DNA of 64,000 bases from TMP-24 sp041397305 (GTDB taxonomy: Bacteria; Pseudomonadota; Alphaproteobacteria; Rhodobacterales; Rhodobacteraceae): the NCBI GenBank assembly GCA_041397305.1, contig JAWKWX010000009.1:1-64000 (forward strand), in the 5' to 3' direction. This document shows positions 1 through 8,578 of this stretch, in pieces. Below the pieces are notes generated by a model. It had not been told where the DNA came from. It saw only the letters and a list, made by a program, of their open reading frames with translations, and did no database searches. The position numbers and the translations under genes are program-made. Each line of letters starts with the position of its first letter. Within the stretch, counting starts at the first letter, position 1.

Positions 1-800
1 GTATAGGCCGAGGAATACATCGGCCCGAGGAAAAAGCGGCGAAGCCGCTTTGGATGCAGATCGGCGAAGTCGGTGTCGAACCCCTTGGCGATGGTCAGAA
101 GCTTCAGCCCGCCCACCGACTGCGCCAGAAGATGGGCCTGTGCGGCGGGCCAGCGGCCCTCGTCCTTCGGCAATGCGCGCCGTCCGCTGTCGTCGCAATC
201 CAGCAGATAGACGACCGGCACATTCATCTGGCTGTCGTAGACGGCCCAGTGGATCAGGAAGCGGCGACGGCCGTTGGGTAGATCGCCGGTCCAGCGCGCT
301 TCGGGGTGCATCTGGGCGAAGAAAAGCCCGCCTTCGGCCAGCCGCTGGAAATAGAGCCGCTGCGACATCGCATATTGCAGCTCGACCGGCGGGCGGCGTT
401 CGGAGATGATGATCTTCACCATCTCGTCCTTCAGCCGGTCGGGGTCGGGCAGCGACTTCAGGTGCGTCGCGGCCTGGGCTGCGTCATTGGCCAGCGTCAC
501 GATCTCCTGAAAGACCGGAAAGCCGCTTTCGTGAAAGTCGATGGTCAGATGCCGGGCGCCGGATTTCAGCCGCCCCGACACGAGGTACTTCATCGACAGC
601 GCCTTGAAGGTCGAGGCGATGGCGCGCGCATAGCCCTCCAGCACTTCCTGATCGAGCGCGGATAGCCCGCCATCGCCCCGCATCGCCCCCGCCGCCCCGG
701 TCATCATCTGGGTGATGCGGTCGAACTTGCGGAAATAGCGCCGCGCGGCGAGATCGTCGGTCAGCAGCTTGTGGTCGTCGGTCAGGTCCGTTTCGGGCAC
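1..800 (-). CDS. Conserved protein of unknown function, partial (C-terminus beyond window)
   Basis: The frame is open for about 266 codons to the left edge, so the C-terminus is missing. I chose a GTG start at 800, 3 bases after the stop of the upstream coiled-coil gene, which implies translational coupling. The protein begins VPETDLTDDHKLL and has a mixed alpha/beta look: a helical stretch around residues 20-70, then GRLKSGARHLTIDF, an IIISERRPP segment and a region with VVYLLDCDDSGRRALP. No signal peptide, membrane segment or catalytic motif that I recognise is visible. Codon use matches the neighbours. Because it is co-transcribed with a coiled-coil protein it may form a complex with it, but this is inference. 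A product name cannot be given. Confidence 0.75.
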   Translation of the reverse strand, partial: MPETDLTDDHKLLTDDLAARRYFRKFDRITQMMTGAAGAMRGDGGLSALDQEVLEGYARAIASTFKALSMKYLVSGRLKSGARHLTIDFHESGFPVFQEIVTLANDAAQAATHLKSLPDPDRLKDEMVKIIISERRPPVELQYAMSQRLYFQRLAEGGLFFAQMHPEARWTGDLPNGRRRFLIHWAVYDSQMNVPVVYLLDCDDSGRRALPKDEGRWPAAQAHLLAQSVGGLKLLTIAKGFDTDFADLHPKRLRRFFLGPMYSSAY

Positions 801-803
801 GGA

Positions 804-1874
804 TCACCCACCATACAGGTTCTTGTCGTGCTTCTCGACAATTGCCTGGAAGCGGCGGGCGAAGCGTTCGTCGGCCTTGGCCTTTTCTTCCAGCACCTTG
901 CGGGCAAAGACCATGTCGCCCTCGTGGCGTTCCAGCATGTCGGCCATCCGGTCGTTGGTGGCGGCGCCGATCGCGGCCATCGCCGCTTGCGCTTCCTTGT
1001 CGGTTTCCACCCCGATCTCGTTGATCCGGTGGGCCACATCCTGCTGCTGGGCGGTCTTCAAGGATTTGGTCAGCGCATCATAGAGCACCACGCGCTGCTT
1101 GGTGTCCGTCTGCAGCTTGTTGATCAGCACCATCTGTGTCGCGGCCTGGTTCTGCAAGCTGTCCACCCAGGTCTTGCCGGTCTCGATATAGCGCTCCAGC
1201 GTCTGGGATTTCGCGACCTTGACCTGCTCTTCCTGCACCAGCGCATTATGCTGCTTGTTCAGCTCCGCAAGCTCGCTTTCGAGGCGCGTGCGGGCGGCGG
1301 CATCGACCTCTACGGAAATCTTGTTTTCCAGCTCGATGATCTTGGGGTCCATCCCTTGCAGCATCGCGCGCACCTGCTCCAGCTCCGACACCGTCGTCTC
1401 CCGATCGGTCAGCGTCTCGGTCAGGTTCTTCTCGACCCGCGCCTTGTGCTCGCTCAGCGTGGCCAGCTGGTTTTCCAGAAGCTTCACGATCGTGTCGGAC
1501 TTGGCGATCAGGTCCTGCAGCTTTTCATCGACGCTCGCCGTGCGCAGCCGTTCCTGGCGGAGCGATTCCGACTTGGCCGAGGAGAAGATGCCGATGAAGC
1601 TTTCCCAGCCGGTTTTCGAGCGCATCGCGTCGAAATCCTTGGAAAAGCCCGCCGTCACATCGTCAAGCCCCATGATCAGCTCGGCGATATTGGCGTTCAT
1701 CACATCGACATGCTTGTGCACGTCCTCAAGCGTCGCATTGGCGATGTCGATCGCCTGACCGTTCGCGACATTGCTGCGCGCCGCGTCGATCCGCGCGGTG
1801 AGGTCGGAGATTTTCGACTGGGCCTCGGCGACCTGCTTCTGGCTTTCAAGGATCTGGGCGTTGAAGTCGGCCAT
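804..1874 (-). CDS. Long coiled-coil protein of unknown function
   Basis: 356 residues starting at an ATG with a good upstream GAGGGAG. The sequence is rich in A, E, K, L and Q with heptad-like spacing over residues 1-50 and about 105-290, as expected for a cytosolic coiled coil. There is no signal peptide and no transmembrane segment. A more ordered patch, GWESFIGIFSSAKSES, lies near residues 88-104. The overall look (long helices, LENQLATLSEHKARVEKNL-type text) is loosely reminiscent of TelA-type toxic-anion-resistance proteins, but I see no diagnostic motif and do not assign that family. It is first in a two-gene minus-strand unit with the partial gene at 1-800. Confidence 0.8.
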   Translation of the reverse strand: MADFNAQILESQKQVAEAQSKISDLTARIDAARSNVANGQAIDIANATLEDVHKHVDVMNANIAELIMGLDDVTAGFSKDFDAMRSKTGWESFIGIFSSAKSESLRQERLRTASVDEKLQDLIAKSDTIVKLLENQLATLSEHKARVEKNLTETLTDRETTVSELEQVRAMLQGMDPKIIELENKISVEVDAAARTRLESELAELNKQHNALVQEEQVKVAKSQTLERYIETGKTWVDSLQNQAATQMVLINKLQTDTKQRVVLYDALTKSLKTAQQQDVAHRINEIGVETDKEAQAAMAAIGAATNDRMADMLERHEGDMVFARKVLEEKAKADERFARRFQAIVEKHDKNLYGG

Positions 1875-1991
1875 GGGGCTCCCTCATGTTAAACATATTC
1901 ACAATATCGTCGGGACACGGCGCATTTCCAGACCCGTCGGTCGAAATCTTAGTGCAGATTCAACCGGCCCGTCATCCGCTTTTCGCGCGTC

Positions 1992-2411
1992 TCAGGCGAG
2001 TTTGAGAAGGATGGCCTGCAGTGCCTGACGCTCTTCGTCGCTCAACGGCGCAAGGGTACGCTCGGTGATCGCTTGCGCGGCAGGCACGGCGCGCTCGAAA
2101 AGCGCGCGGCCCGCATCGGTCAGGCTGACGGTCAGGCGCCGGCGGTCGTCGGGATCGGCTGTCGTCTCGATCAGCCCCTGCTTGCGCAGCCGGTCGACCA
2201 CGCCCTTGATGGTCGCCGCGTCCATCGCCGTCAGGCGGCCGAGCAGATTTTGCGACAGCGGGCCCATCTCGGCCAGCTTTGCGAGGGTCGCGAACTGGGT
2301 CGTCGTGACCTCGGGGATCGCATCGGTGAAGATCGCAAGATGGCGCTGGGTCACGCGGCGCAGCACGAACCCGATCTGGTCGTCAAGAATGTAATTCTTT
2401 CCCGTCGCCAT
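1992..2411 (-). CDS. MarR-family transcriptional regulator
   Basis: 139 residues from ATG 2411 (MATGKNYILDDQIG). A winged-helix region spans about residues 35-105: TTQFATLAKLAEMGPLSQ, then an LTAMDAATIKGVVDRLRKQG recognition region, then the wing TADPDDRRRLTVSLTDAG. This is the usual MarR fold and length. An in-frame ATG at 2582 would add 57 residues of low-complexity arginine/proline text, so I reject it. The gene is divergent from the molybdenum-hydroxylase cluster, and a perfect 12-bp palindrome lies in the shared intergenic region, so it is very probably the local ligand-responsive repressor. The ligand is likely a substrate or intermediate of the cluster (inference). Confidence 0.9.
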   Translation of the reverse strand: MATGKNYILDDQIGFVLRRVTQRHLAIFTDAIPEVTTTQFATLAKLAEMGPLSQNLLGRLTAMDAATIKGVVDRLRKQGLIETTADPDDRRRLTVSLTDAGRALFERAVPAAQAITERTLAPLSDEERQALQAILLKLA

Positions 2412-2522
2412 GGCAGGGGCATAATCCGTCACGGTCTTGCGCGCAAGCACCGAGCGGGCGAGGGTATCGGCAAGGGTGCGCCGCTCGGGCGTTGACAGAA
2501 TGCCGGGTCGGGCGCAGAATAA

Positions 2523-2534
2523 TTTGCATGCAAA
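2523..2534. promoter_or_regulatory. Perfect palindrome TTTGCATGCAAA, candidate MarR operator
   Basis: A 12-bp perfect inverted repeat lies between the MarR start (2411) and the FAD-subunit start (2564), in the only locally AT-rich stretch of the intergenic region. MarR dimers bind such short palindromes overlapping promoters. The central CATG also contains an in-frame ATG (2528) for the FAD subunit, which I do not use because 2564 has the better ribosome binding site. Confidence 0.55.
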
Positions 2535-2563
2535 CGATCCGGGGTCGGGGAGGGGCTGAACGG

Positions 2564-3433
2564 ATGGCGGCCGAGGCGGCATATGAACGGCCCGAAAGCC
2601 TCGGCGGCGCGCTGGCGCTGCTGGCGCGGGGCGGCTGGTCGCCCCTGGCCGGTGGCACCGACCTTTATCCGGCCACGAACCAGCGCGTATTGAACGGCCG
2701 GATTCTGGATATCTCCGCCCTGGAGGATCTGTCCGGGCTCACGCTCGACCGGGATGGTTTGCGCATAGGCGCCGCAACGACCTGGGCGGCGATTGCCTCG
2801 GCCACACTGCCGCCCGCACTTGCCGCGCTTCAGGACGCGGCGCGCGAGGTCGGTGGCCGACAGATCCAGAATGCAGGCACGGTCGGCGGCAATCTCTGCA
2901 ATGCCTCGCCCGCGGCCGATGGCGTGCCGCCGCTTCTGGTGCTTGAGGCCGAGGTGGAGCTTGCCTCGGCCAGCGGCACGCGACGGCTGCCGCTTGCCGA
3001 TTTCGTCACCGGCCCGCGACGGACCGCGCTCGCGCCCGGTGAACTGCTGGTGGCAGTCCATCTGCCGCGTCCCGCGCTGATGGGTCGATCGCGCTTCCTC
3101 AAGCTCGGGGCGCGGAAATATCTGGTGATCTCAATCGCCTCGGTTGCTGCCCGGCTTCTGGAGCGCGAGGGTCATGTGGCCCTGGCGCGGATCGCGGTCG
3201 GCGCCTGCTCGCCGGTCGCGCGGCGCCTTCCCGCCGTCGAGGCGGCGCTGGAGGGGGCGCCGCTCGCAGAAGCGGCAGGGCGGATTCTGGCCCGGGATGT
3301 CGCGGCGGCGCTGGCGCCGATCGACGATGTGCGGGCGACCGCGGCCTATCGGTTGGAGGCCGCGACCGAACTGGTGCGGCGGGCGGTGACGGAGCTTGCG
3401 GGCGACGGTCTTGAGGGGGGCGGGCATGGCTGA
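2564..3433 (+). CDS. FAD-binding subunit of a molybdenum hydroxylase (xanthine dehydrogenase/CoxM family)
   Basis: 289 residues. The start at ATG 2564 is preceded by GGGGAGGGG; ATG 2528 overlaps the palindrome and is less likely. Family motifs for FAD pyrophosphate binding are visible: PLAGGTDLYP near residue 27 and NAGTVGGNLCNASPAAD near residue 104. The C-terminal CO-dehydrogenase flavoprotein domain is also present (KLGARKYLVISIASVAAR, then ARIAVGACSPVARRLP). It passes electrons from the Fe-S clusters of the partner to NAD+ or another acceptor. Its last 8 bases overlap the start of the fused Fe-S/Mo subunit, so the two are translationally coupled. Confidence 0.93.
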   Translation: MAAEAAYERPESLGGALALLARGGWSPLAGGTDLYPATNQRVLNGRILDISALEDLSGLTLDRDGLRIGAATTWAAIASATLPPALAALQDAAREVGGRQIQNAGTVGGNLCNASPAADGVPPLLVLEAEVELASASGTRRLPLADFVTGPRRTALAPGELLVAVHLPRPALMGRSRFLKLGARKYLVISIASVAARLLEREGHVALARIAVGACSPVARRLPAVEAALEGAPLAEAAGRILARDVAAALAPIDDVRATAAYRLEAATELVRRAVTELAGDGLEGGGHG

Positions 3434-6125
3434 GGTCCGCTTTATCCTCAACGGCGCGCCGGTCGCCGTCGACGTTCCGCCGACGCGGCGCCTGTCGGAG
3501 GTGCTGCGCGAGGACTGCGGGCTGACCGGCACCAAGGTCGGCTGCGATGCGGGCGATTGCGGCGCCTGCACGGTTCTGATCGACGGGGCGGCGCATTGCG
3601 CCTGCCTTGCGCCAGCGGCACGCATCCGGGGGGCGGACGTCCAGACGGTCGAGGCCGAAGACCCGATCCTCGATCGGCTGCGCGCCGCCTTCCTGCGCAA
3701 GGGCGCCGCTCAGTGCGGCATCTGCACGCCGGGCATGCTGATGGCCGCCCGCGCGCTTCTTGCGGAGCGGGCGGCGCCGGAAAGACCGGAGGTCGAGGCG
3801 GCGCTTGGCGGTGTCCTTTGCCGCTGCACCGGCTATCAGAAGATCATCGCGGCGGTCCTCGATGCGGCGGCCGAAACGGTCGCCGACGAGGCCCCGGATC
3901 AGGTCCGGGGCAGGGTCGGCGAACGTATCGAACGGCTGGACGGACGGCCGAAGGTCGAGGGGCGCGACCTGTTCGGCGCCGACCTCTGGCAGACGGGCGG
4001 GCTGCTGCTGAAGGCCGTGCGGTCGCCCTATCCGCATGCGGATTTCACCTTCGGCGACCTAATGGCCTGGTGCGCCGCGCGTCCGGGTGTGGCCCATGTC
4101 TTCACCGCCGCCGATATCCCGGGGCGCAATGCCTTCGGCGTCATTCCGGCCTTCGCCGACCAGCCCGCGCTCGCCGAGGGCGTGGCGCGGTTCCGCGGCG
4201 AGGCGGTGGCGCTTGTGGCCTTCGAGGACGACGGGACCGAGCCCGATCTGACCGATTTCCCGATCCGCTGGACGGAGCGGCCCGCGCTTGCCGATCCGGC
4301 GGCGGCGATGGGCGGCGCGCTCATCCATGCCGCCCGGCCAGGCAACCTGCTGACGCAGGGCTATGTCCGGCGCGGCGATGCCGACGCCGCCCTCGCGGCC
4401 TCTGTCCACCTGGTCGAGGGCAAGGTCGAGACCGCTTTCGTCGAACATGCCTATATCGAGCCGGAGGCGGGCGCGGCCTGGATGGAGGGCGAGGTGCTCG
4501 TGATCCGCGCCTGCACCCAGGCGCCCTACATGGACCGCGACGATACGGCGACGATCCTCGGCCTGCCGCCGGAACGGGTACGGATCATCCCCTCGGCGGT
4601 GGGTGGCGGGTTCGGCTCGAAGCTCGATGTCTCGCTGCAGCCGCTCGTCGGCCTCGTTGCCCTGAAGACCGGGCGCCCCTGCCGGATGATCTACAGCCGG
4701 ACCGAGAGCATGGCCTCGACCACCAAGCGCCATCCCGCCTCGATCCGGGCGCGGATCGGCTGCGATGCGGACGGCAGGATCACCGCGCTCGACTTCGACG
4801 GCATCTTCAACACCGGCGCCTATTCGAGCTGGGGCCCCACTGTCGCGAACCGCGTACCGGTCCATGCAACCGGCCCCTACCGGACACCCCATGTCCGCGC
4901 CCGGGCACGCGCGATCCATACCCACGGGCCGGTGTCCGGCGCCTTCCGCGGTTTCGGCGTGCCGCAGGCGGCGGTGATGCAGGAGACGCTTTATGATCGG
5001 CTGGCCGACAGGGCAGGGATCGACCGGCTGGAGTTCCGGCTCAGGAACGCGCTGCGCGACGGCGATATCTCGGCCACCGGTCAGGTGATGGAGGGCACCG
5101 GCATTCACGACTGCCTGACAGCCCTTCGCCCCCACTGGACGCGCGCACTGGCCGAGGCGGGCGCGGCCCGCGGCAACCGGACCCGCCGCGGTGTCGGTCT
5201 TGCGTCCTGCTGGTATGGCTGCGGCAATACCTCGCTGCCGAACCCATCGACCATCCGCATCGGTCTCACCGCCGAGGGGGGGCTGGTCCTGCATCAGGGG
5301 GCAACCGACATCGGGCAGGGCTCCAACACCGTCATCGCCCAGATCGCCGCCGAGGCGCTCGGCCTGCCGGTCGAGCGTTTCGCCCTCGTCGGCCCCGATA
5401 CCGCGCTTTCGCCCGATGCCGGCAAGACCTCCGCCTCGCGCCAGACCTACGTGACCGGGCGCGCCGCCGAGGCAGCGGCCCGCGCGCTCCGCGCCGCGAT
5501 CCTGCGGCTGGGGAACTGGGGTGACGATGCCGGTCTGACCCTCGATGGCTGCACGCTCCGGTCAGCCAGCGGCAGCATCGACCTTTCGCGTCTGCCCCGT
5601 GATGCCTTCGGCTATGTGCTCTCTGCCCAGGAAAGCTATGACCCGCCCACGACGCCGCTCGACGCGGACGGGCAGGGCCTGCCCTATGCCGTCTACGGCT
5701 ATGGCGCGCAGATGGCGGAGCTTGCCGTCGACATGGCGCTTGGCACGGTGAAGCTTCTGAAGATCACCGCCGCCCATGACGTCGGCCGGGCCATCAACCC
5801 GACGCTGGTCGAGGGCCAGATCGAGGGCGGCATCGCGCAAGGCATCGGCATGGCCCTGATGGAGGATTACATCCCCGGCCGCACCGAGAATCTGCATGAT
5901 TACCTCATCCCCACCACGGGCGACGTGCCGCCCATCGAAAGCCTGATCATCGAGGTTCCCCATCCCGAAGGGCCGTTCGGCGCAAAAGGCCTTGGCGAAC
6001 ATGTGCTGATCCCGACGGCGCCCGCGATCCTCAATGCGATCCGCCACGCGACGGGGGCGATCGTCACCCGGCTGCCGGTCCTGCCGCACCGGCTTCTGGC
6101 AGCCATGAAGGGAAACGGGACATGA
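3426..6125 (+). CDS. Molybdenum hydroxylase, fused 2x[2Fe-2S] and molybdopterin-binding subunit
   Basis: 899 residues. The N-terminal plant-type [2Fe-2S] domain has C40, C45, C48 and C60. The second [2Fe-2S] domain has C97, C100, C132 and C134 (CGICTPG and CRCTGYQ). A short linker then leads into the molybdopterin domains, with VGGGFGSKLD, a GAFRGFGVPQ motif, GATDIGQGSNT and, near the C-terminus, GPFGAKGLGE, whose last residue (E858) is the expected catalytic glutamate. Fusion of the Fe-S and Mo parts is as in Desulfovibrio aldehyde oxidoreductase, but here a separate FAD subunit gene is coupled upstream. The family hydroxylates heteroaromatic carbons next to ring nitrogen, or aldehydes, with water as the oxygen source. 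The context favours an N-heterocycle. The substrate cannot be read from the sequence. Confidence 0.93.
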   Translation: MAEVRFILNGAPVAVDVPPTRRLSEVLREDCGLTGTKVGCDAGDCGACTVLIDGAAHCACLAPAARIRGADVQTVEAEDPILDRLRAAFLRKGAAQCGICTPGMLMAARALLAERAAPERPEVEAALGGVLCRCTGYQKIIAAVLDAAAETVADEAPDQVRGRVGERIERLDGRPKVEGRDLFGADLWQTGGLLLKAVRSPYPHADFTFGDLMAWCAARPGVAHVFTAADIPGRNAFGVIPAFADQPALAEGVARFRGEAVALVAFEDDGTEPDLTDFPIRWTERPALADPAAAMGGALIHAARPGNLLTQGYVRRGDADAALAASVHLVEGKVETAFVEHAYIEPEAGAAWMEGEVLVIRACTQAPYMDRDDTATILGLPPERVRIIPSAVGGGFGSKLDVSLQPLVGLVALKTGRPCRMIYSRTESMASTTKRHPASIRARIGCDADGRITALDFDGIFNTGAYSSWGPTVANRVPVHATGPYRTPHVRARARAIHTHGPVSGAFRGFGVPQAAVMQETLYDRLADRAGIDRLEFRLRNALRDGDISATGQVMEGTGIHDCLTALRPHWTRALAEAGAARGNRTRRGVGLASCWYGCGNTSLPNPSTIRIGLTAEGGLVLHQGATDIGQGSNTVIAQIAAEALGLPVERFALVGPDTALSPDAGKTSASRQTYVTGRAAEAAARALRAAILRLGNWGDDAGLTLDGCTLRSASGSIDLSRLPRDAFGYVLSAQESYDPPTTPLDADGQGLPYAVYGYGAQMAELAVDMALGTVKLLKITAAHDVGRAINPTLVEGQIEGGIAQGIGMALMEDYIPGRTENLHDYLIPTTGDVPPIESLIIEVPHPEGPFGAKGLGEHVLIPTAPAILNAIRHATGAIVTRLPVLPHRLLAAMKGNGT

Positions 6126-6129
6126 CCCT

Positions 6130-6180
6130 CTTCATCTTGGCCGAAATACCTCGGGGGTGCGGGGGCAGGGCCCCCGCGGG
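6130..6180 (+). repeat. Dispersed intergenic hairpin repeat, copy 1
   Basis: It begins TTCATCTTGGCCGAAATACC, then a G-rich run and a hairpin with an 8-bp stem GCGGGGGC/GCCCCCGC around an AGG loop (6159-6177). It lies between the Mo subunit and the reductase-like gene and matches five other intergenic copies in the window. Confidence 0.85.
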
Positions 6181-6206
6181 ACCGGGCGGGCAGGGGAGGT
6201 CCTGAC

Positions 6207-7649
6207 ATGCAGAACCCCGACAAGATCCGCTGCGATGCCTGCCCGGTGATGTGCTACATCGCCCCCGGCCAGACCGGCGCCTGCGACCGTTATGCCAACC
6301 ACGACGGACGGATCGTCCGCTGCGATCCGGTCACGATCCTGTCGAAGACGCTCGAACAGGGTGGCCGGATCGTGCCCTTCGCCGCCCCCGCCTGGGATGG
6401 CGAGATCATCCGGCCGGCCGATGCCTTCGTCACCGGTATCGGCGCGGGCACCACCTATCCCGACTACAAGCCCGCGCCCTTCATCGTCTCCTCGCGCGTC
6501 GAGGGCGCCGACATGGTGACGGTCGTGACCGAGGCGATCTTTTCCTATTGCGGCGTCAAGGTGAAGATCGACACAGACCGGTTCCTCGGCCCCGAGGGCG
6601 CGACGGTCCGCGCCGAAGGCGAGGCGGTGGGCCATGTCACGACCGCCGAATATGGCAGCCAGATGCTGTCCTTGGGCGGCGTCCACCATCTGACGGGCGG
6701 CTCCAAGCCCGAGGGCCGCGTGACCTGCGCGACGCTTCTGGCGCTTTGCAATGGCGAGGCGGCGACGCTTACGATCGACGGCGGCTCGACCGTCATCGTC
6801 CAGGCGGGCCGCGCGCCCATCGTCGACGGCAAGGAAGAGCACCGGATGCGCGTGGGCTGCGGCTCGGCCACCATCGGCATGTTCGCGGCGCAGTGGCAAG
6901 GGCTTGTCGATGAGGTGGTGGTGGTCGATGACCACATCACCGGGGTCGTGTCGGAACATCAGGCGGGCAAGGTGCTGGGCTGGCAGGCCACCGGCATCAG
7001 GGTGAAGGGCCACAAGTCGACGCCCGGCCGCTATTTCCGCGTCTCCGAACCCGGCCTTGGCTGGGGCGGCACGCGGATCACCGACCCGTTGGAGATCCTC
7101 GGCCCCTGGGACGGCAAGCGCGGCGCGCGCGTGGGGCTCACGCTCCTCATGGTCTCCACCACCGGCGAGGAATATGCCTATTACGTGCTGGACGAAGCCC
7201 TTCAGCCGGTGCGCCAGCCCTTGCCCGACAATCTGCAAGCCACCGTCCGGCTCATCGACGAGAATTGCGAGCCTTCGCTCTGCACGGTTCTCTTCATGGG
7301 CGGCGCGGGCGGAAGTCTGCGCGCGGGCGTCACCAGGAACCCCGTGCGCCTCACCCGTTCGGTCCAGGGGCGCGAGACGCGGCTCACCGCGGGCGGCGCG
7401 CCCTGCTATGTCTGGCCGGGCGGCGGCATCACCTTCATGGTCGATGTGACGCGCCTGCCCCGGGGCGCCTTCGGCTATGTGCCCACGCCCGCCCTCGTCG
7501 CGCCGTTGGAATTCACCCTGCCGCGCGACGCCTATGTCGCGCTCGGCGGCCATGAGGGCGCGATCCGCTCGCTGGAAGAGATCGCGGCAACGGGCGGCGA
7601 ATATACGATGGCCGGGCGCCTCGACCATTGGCCGGGGAGGGACGAATGA
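6207..7649 (+). CDS. 6-hydroxynicotinate-reductase-like iron-sulfur protein
   Basis: 480 residues. An N-terminal ferredoxin-like cluster has C9, C12, C16 and C26 (CDACPVMCYIAPGQTGAC), followed by a long alpha/beta body with many glycines (VTGIGAGTTYPDYKPAPFIV, GGSTVIVQAGRAPIVDG, FMGGAGGSLRAG). I recognise the family as 6-hydroxynicotinate reductase, known from nicotinate fermentation in Eubacterium barkeri, where it reduces 6-hydroxynicotinate to 1,4,5,6-tetrahydro-6-oxonicotinate with reduced ferredoxin. The ATG at 6207 follows a GGGGAGG. The stop overlaps the start of the UPF0280 gene (ATGA). Directly after a Mo hydroxylase it implies hydroxylation followed by ring reduction. The actual substrate could be another hydroxylated N-heterocycle. 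Confidence 0.75.
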   Translation: MQNPDKIRCDACPVMCYIAPGQTGACDRYANHDGRIVRCDPVTILSKTLEQGGRIVPFAAPAWDGEIIRPADAFVTGIGAGTTYPDYKPAPFIVSSRVEGADMVTVVTEAIFSYCGVKVKIDTDRFLGPEGATVRAEGEAVGHVTTAEYGSQMLSLGGVHHLTGGSKPEGRVTCATLLALCNGEAATLTIDGGSTVIVQAGRAPIVDGKEEHRMRVGCGSATIGMFAAQWQGLVDEVVVVDDHITGVVSEHQAGKVLGWQATGIRVKGHKSTPGRYFRVSEPGLGWGGTRITDPLEILGPWDGKRGARVGLTLLMVSTTGEEYAYYVLDEALQPVRQPLPDNLQATVRLIDENCEPSLCTVLFMGGAGGSLRAGVTRNPVRLTRSVQGRETRLTAGGAPCYVWPGGGITFMVDVTRLPRGAFGYVPTPALVAPLEFTLPRDAYVALGGHEGAIRSLEEIAATGGEYTMAGRLDHWPGRDE

Positions 7650-8578
7650 CCGCCCTGGCCCACCTCCTGCCTGATGGCCGCCTGCATCTTCAGCACGGAC
7701 CGATGGACCTGATCGTCGAGGCCTGGGGGGCCCCGGACGCCGTCCGCGCCGCCCATGCCCGCGCCCGGGCCTGTTTCGAACCGCTCCTCGACGAACTCGT
7801 CAGCGAACTTCCCGCCCTGCGGGCGGCGGACGACCGGCCCGTCGACGGCCTCACCGCCCGCGCCATGGCCGATGCCGTCCGCCCCTTCCGCCCCGCCTTC
7901 ATCACGCCGATGGCCGCCGTCGCTGGCGCGGTCGCCGACCGGGTGCTGACAGCTCTCGCGGGCGAGGATATCACCAAGGCCTATGTGAACAATGGCGGCG
8001 ACATCGCCCTTTACCTCACTCCGGGCGAAAGCCTCACCGCGGTGATCGCCGCGCGCGCGGGCCTGCCCGACCGGGTGACGGTCGGCCACGACGATCCGGT
8101 GCGCGGCATCGCGACCTCGGGCTGGCGTGGCCGCTCCTTCTCGCTGGGCATCGCCGATGCCGCGACCATCCTCGCCCCCACCGCCGCGATGGCCGACGCC
8201 GCCGCCACGATCATCGCCAATGCGGTCGATCTGCCCGGCCATCCCGCCATCACCCGCCGCCCGGCCGAGGAGATCAAGGCCGACAGCGACCTCGGCGCCC
8301 GCCTCGTCACGACCGGCGTGGGTCCGCTCCTGGCGTCCGAATGCGCCGAAGCCCTCGGAAATGGCCTCCGCTGTGCCCGGACCCTGCAGGCCCAGGGGGT
8401 GATCGCCGCCGCGGCGCTCTGCCTTCAGGGGCAGATCAGGACGCTTCCCCCTTCCGCTTCCCCCTCTCTTTCGTTCACAAATATCCCGGGAGGGGTCCGG
8501 GGAGGGCAGAGCCCTCCCCGGCGGGTCGCCGCCAGAGGCGGCGAAACCATGCCCCGAAAGGAAGTGTGCCTTGTCTGA
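7646..8578 (+). CDS. UPF0280 family (ApbE-like) protein with repeat-derived C-terminal tail
   Basis: 310 residues from ATG 7646, which overlaps the previous stop and has GGGGAGGGACGA upstream. The body (residues about 1-270) shows UPF0280/ApbE-like signatures: YVNNGGDIALYL near 113, GIATSGWRGRSFSLGIADAA near 154 and a long helix APTAAMADAAATIIANAV. ApbE proteins attach FMN to target proteins; whether UPF0280 does so is not established. Close pairing with the reductase-like gene suggests a maturation or partner role (inference). From about residue 275 the frame runs through a copy of the dispersed intergenic repeat (8469-8547), so the last roughly 35 residues are unlikely to be ancestral. Confidence 0.85.
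   Translation: MTALAHLLPDGRLHLQHGPMDLIVEAWGAPDAVRAAHARARACFEPLLDELVSELPALRAADDRPVDGLTARAMADAVRPFRPAFITPMAAVAGAVADRVLTALAGEDITKAYVNNGGDIALYLTPGESLTAVIAARAGLPDRVTVGHDDPVRGIATSGWRGRSFSLGIADAATILAPTAAMADAAATIIANAVDLPGHPAITRRPAEEIKADSDLGARLVTTGVGPLLASECAEALGNGLRCARTLQAQGVIAAAALCLQGQIRTLPPSASPSLSFTNIPGGVRGGQSPPRRVAARGGETMPRKEVCLV
8469..8547 (+). repeat. Dispersed intergenic hairpin repeat, copy 2 (inside a coding frame)
   Basis: The core is TCGTTCACAAATATCCCGGG followed by a hairpin with an 11-bp stem CCGGGGAGGGC/GCCCTCCCCGG and AGA loop (8497-8521). A second hairpin, CGCCGCC/GGCGGCG around AGA, follows at about 8527-8543. This copy lies wholly within the 3' end of the UPF0280 reading frame. Confidence 0.85.

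Noticed and set aside
484..807. A 107-residue gene following the coiled-coil gene
   Set aside because: Another frame in the same place (GTG 800) gives a protein-like sequence open to the window edge, while this one is arginine-rich shadow text.
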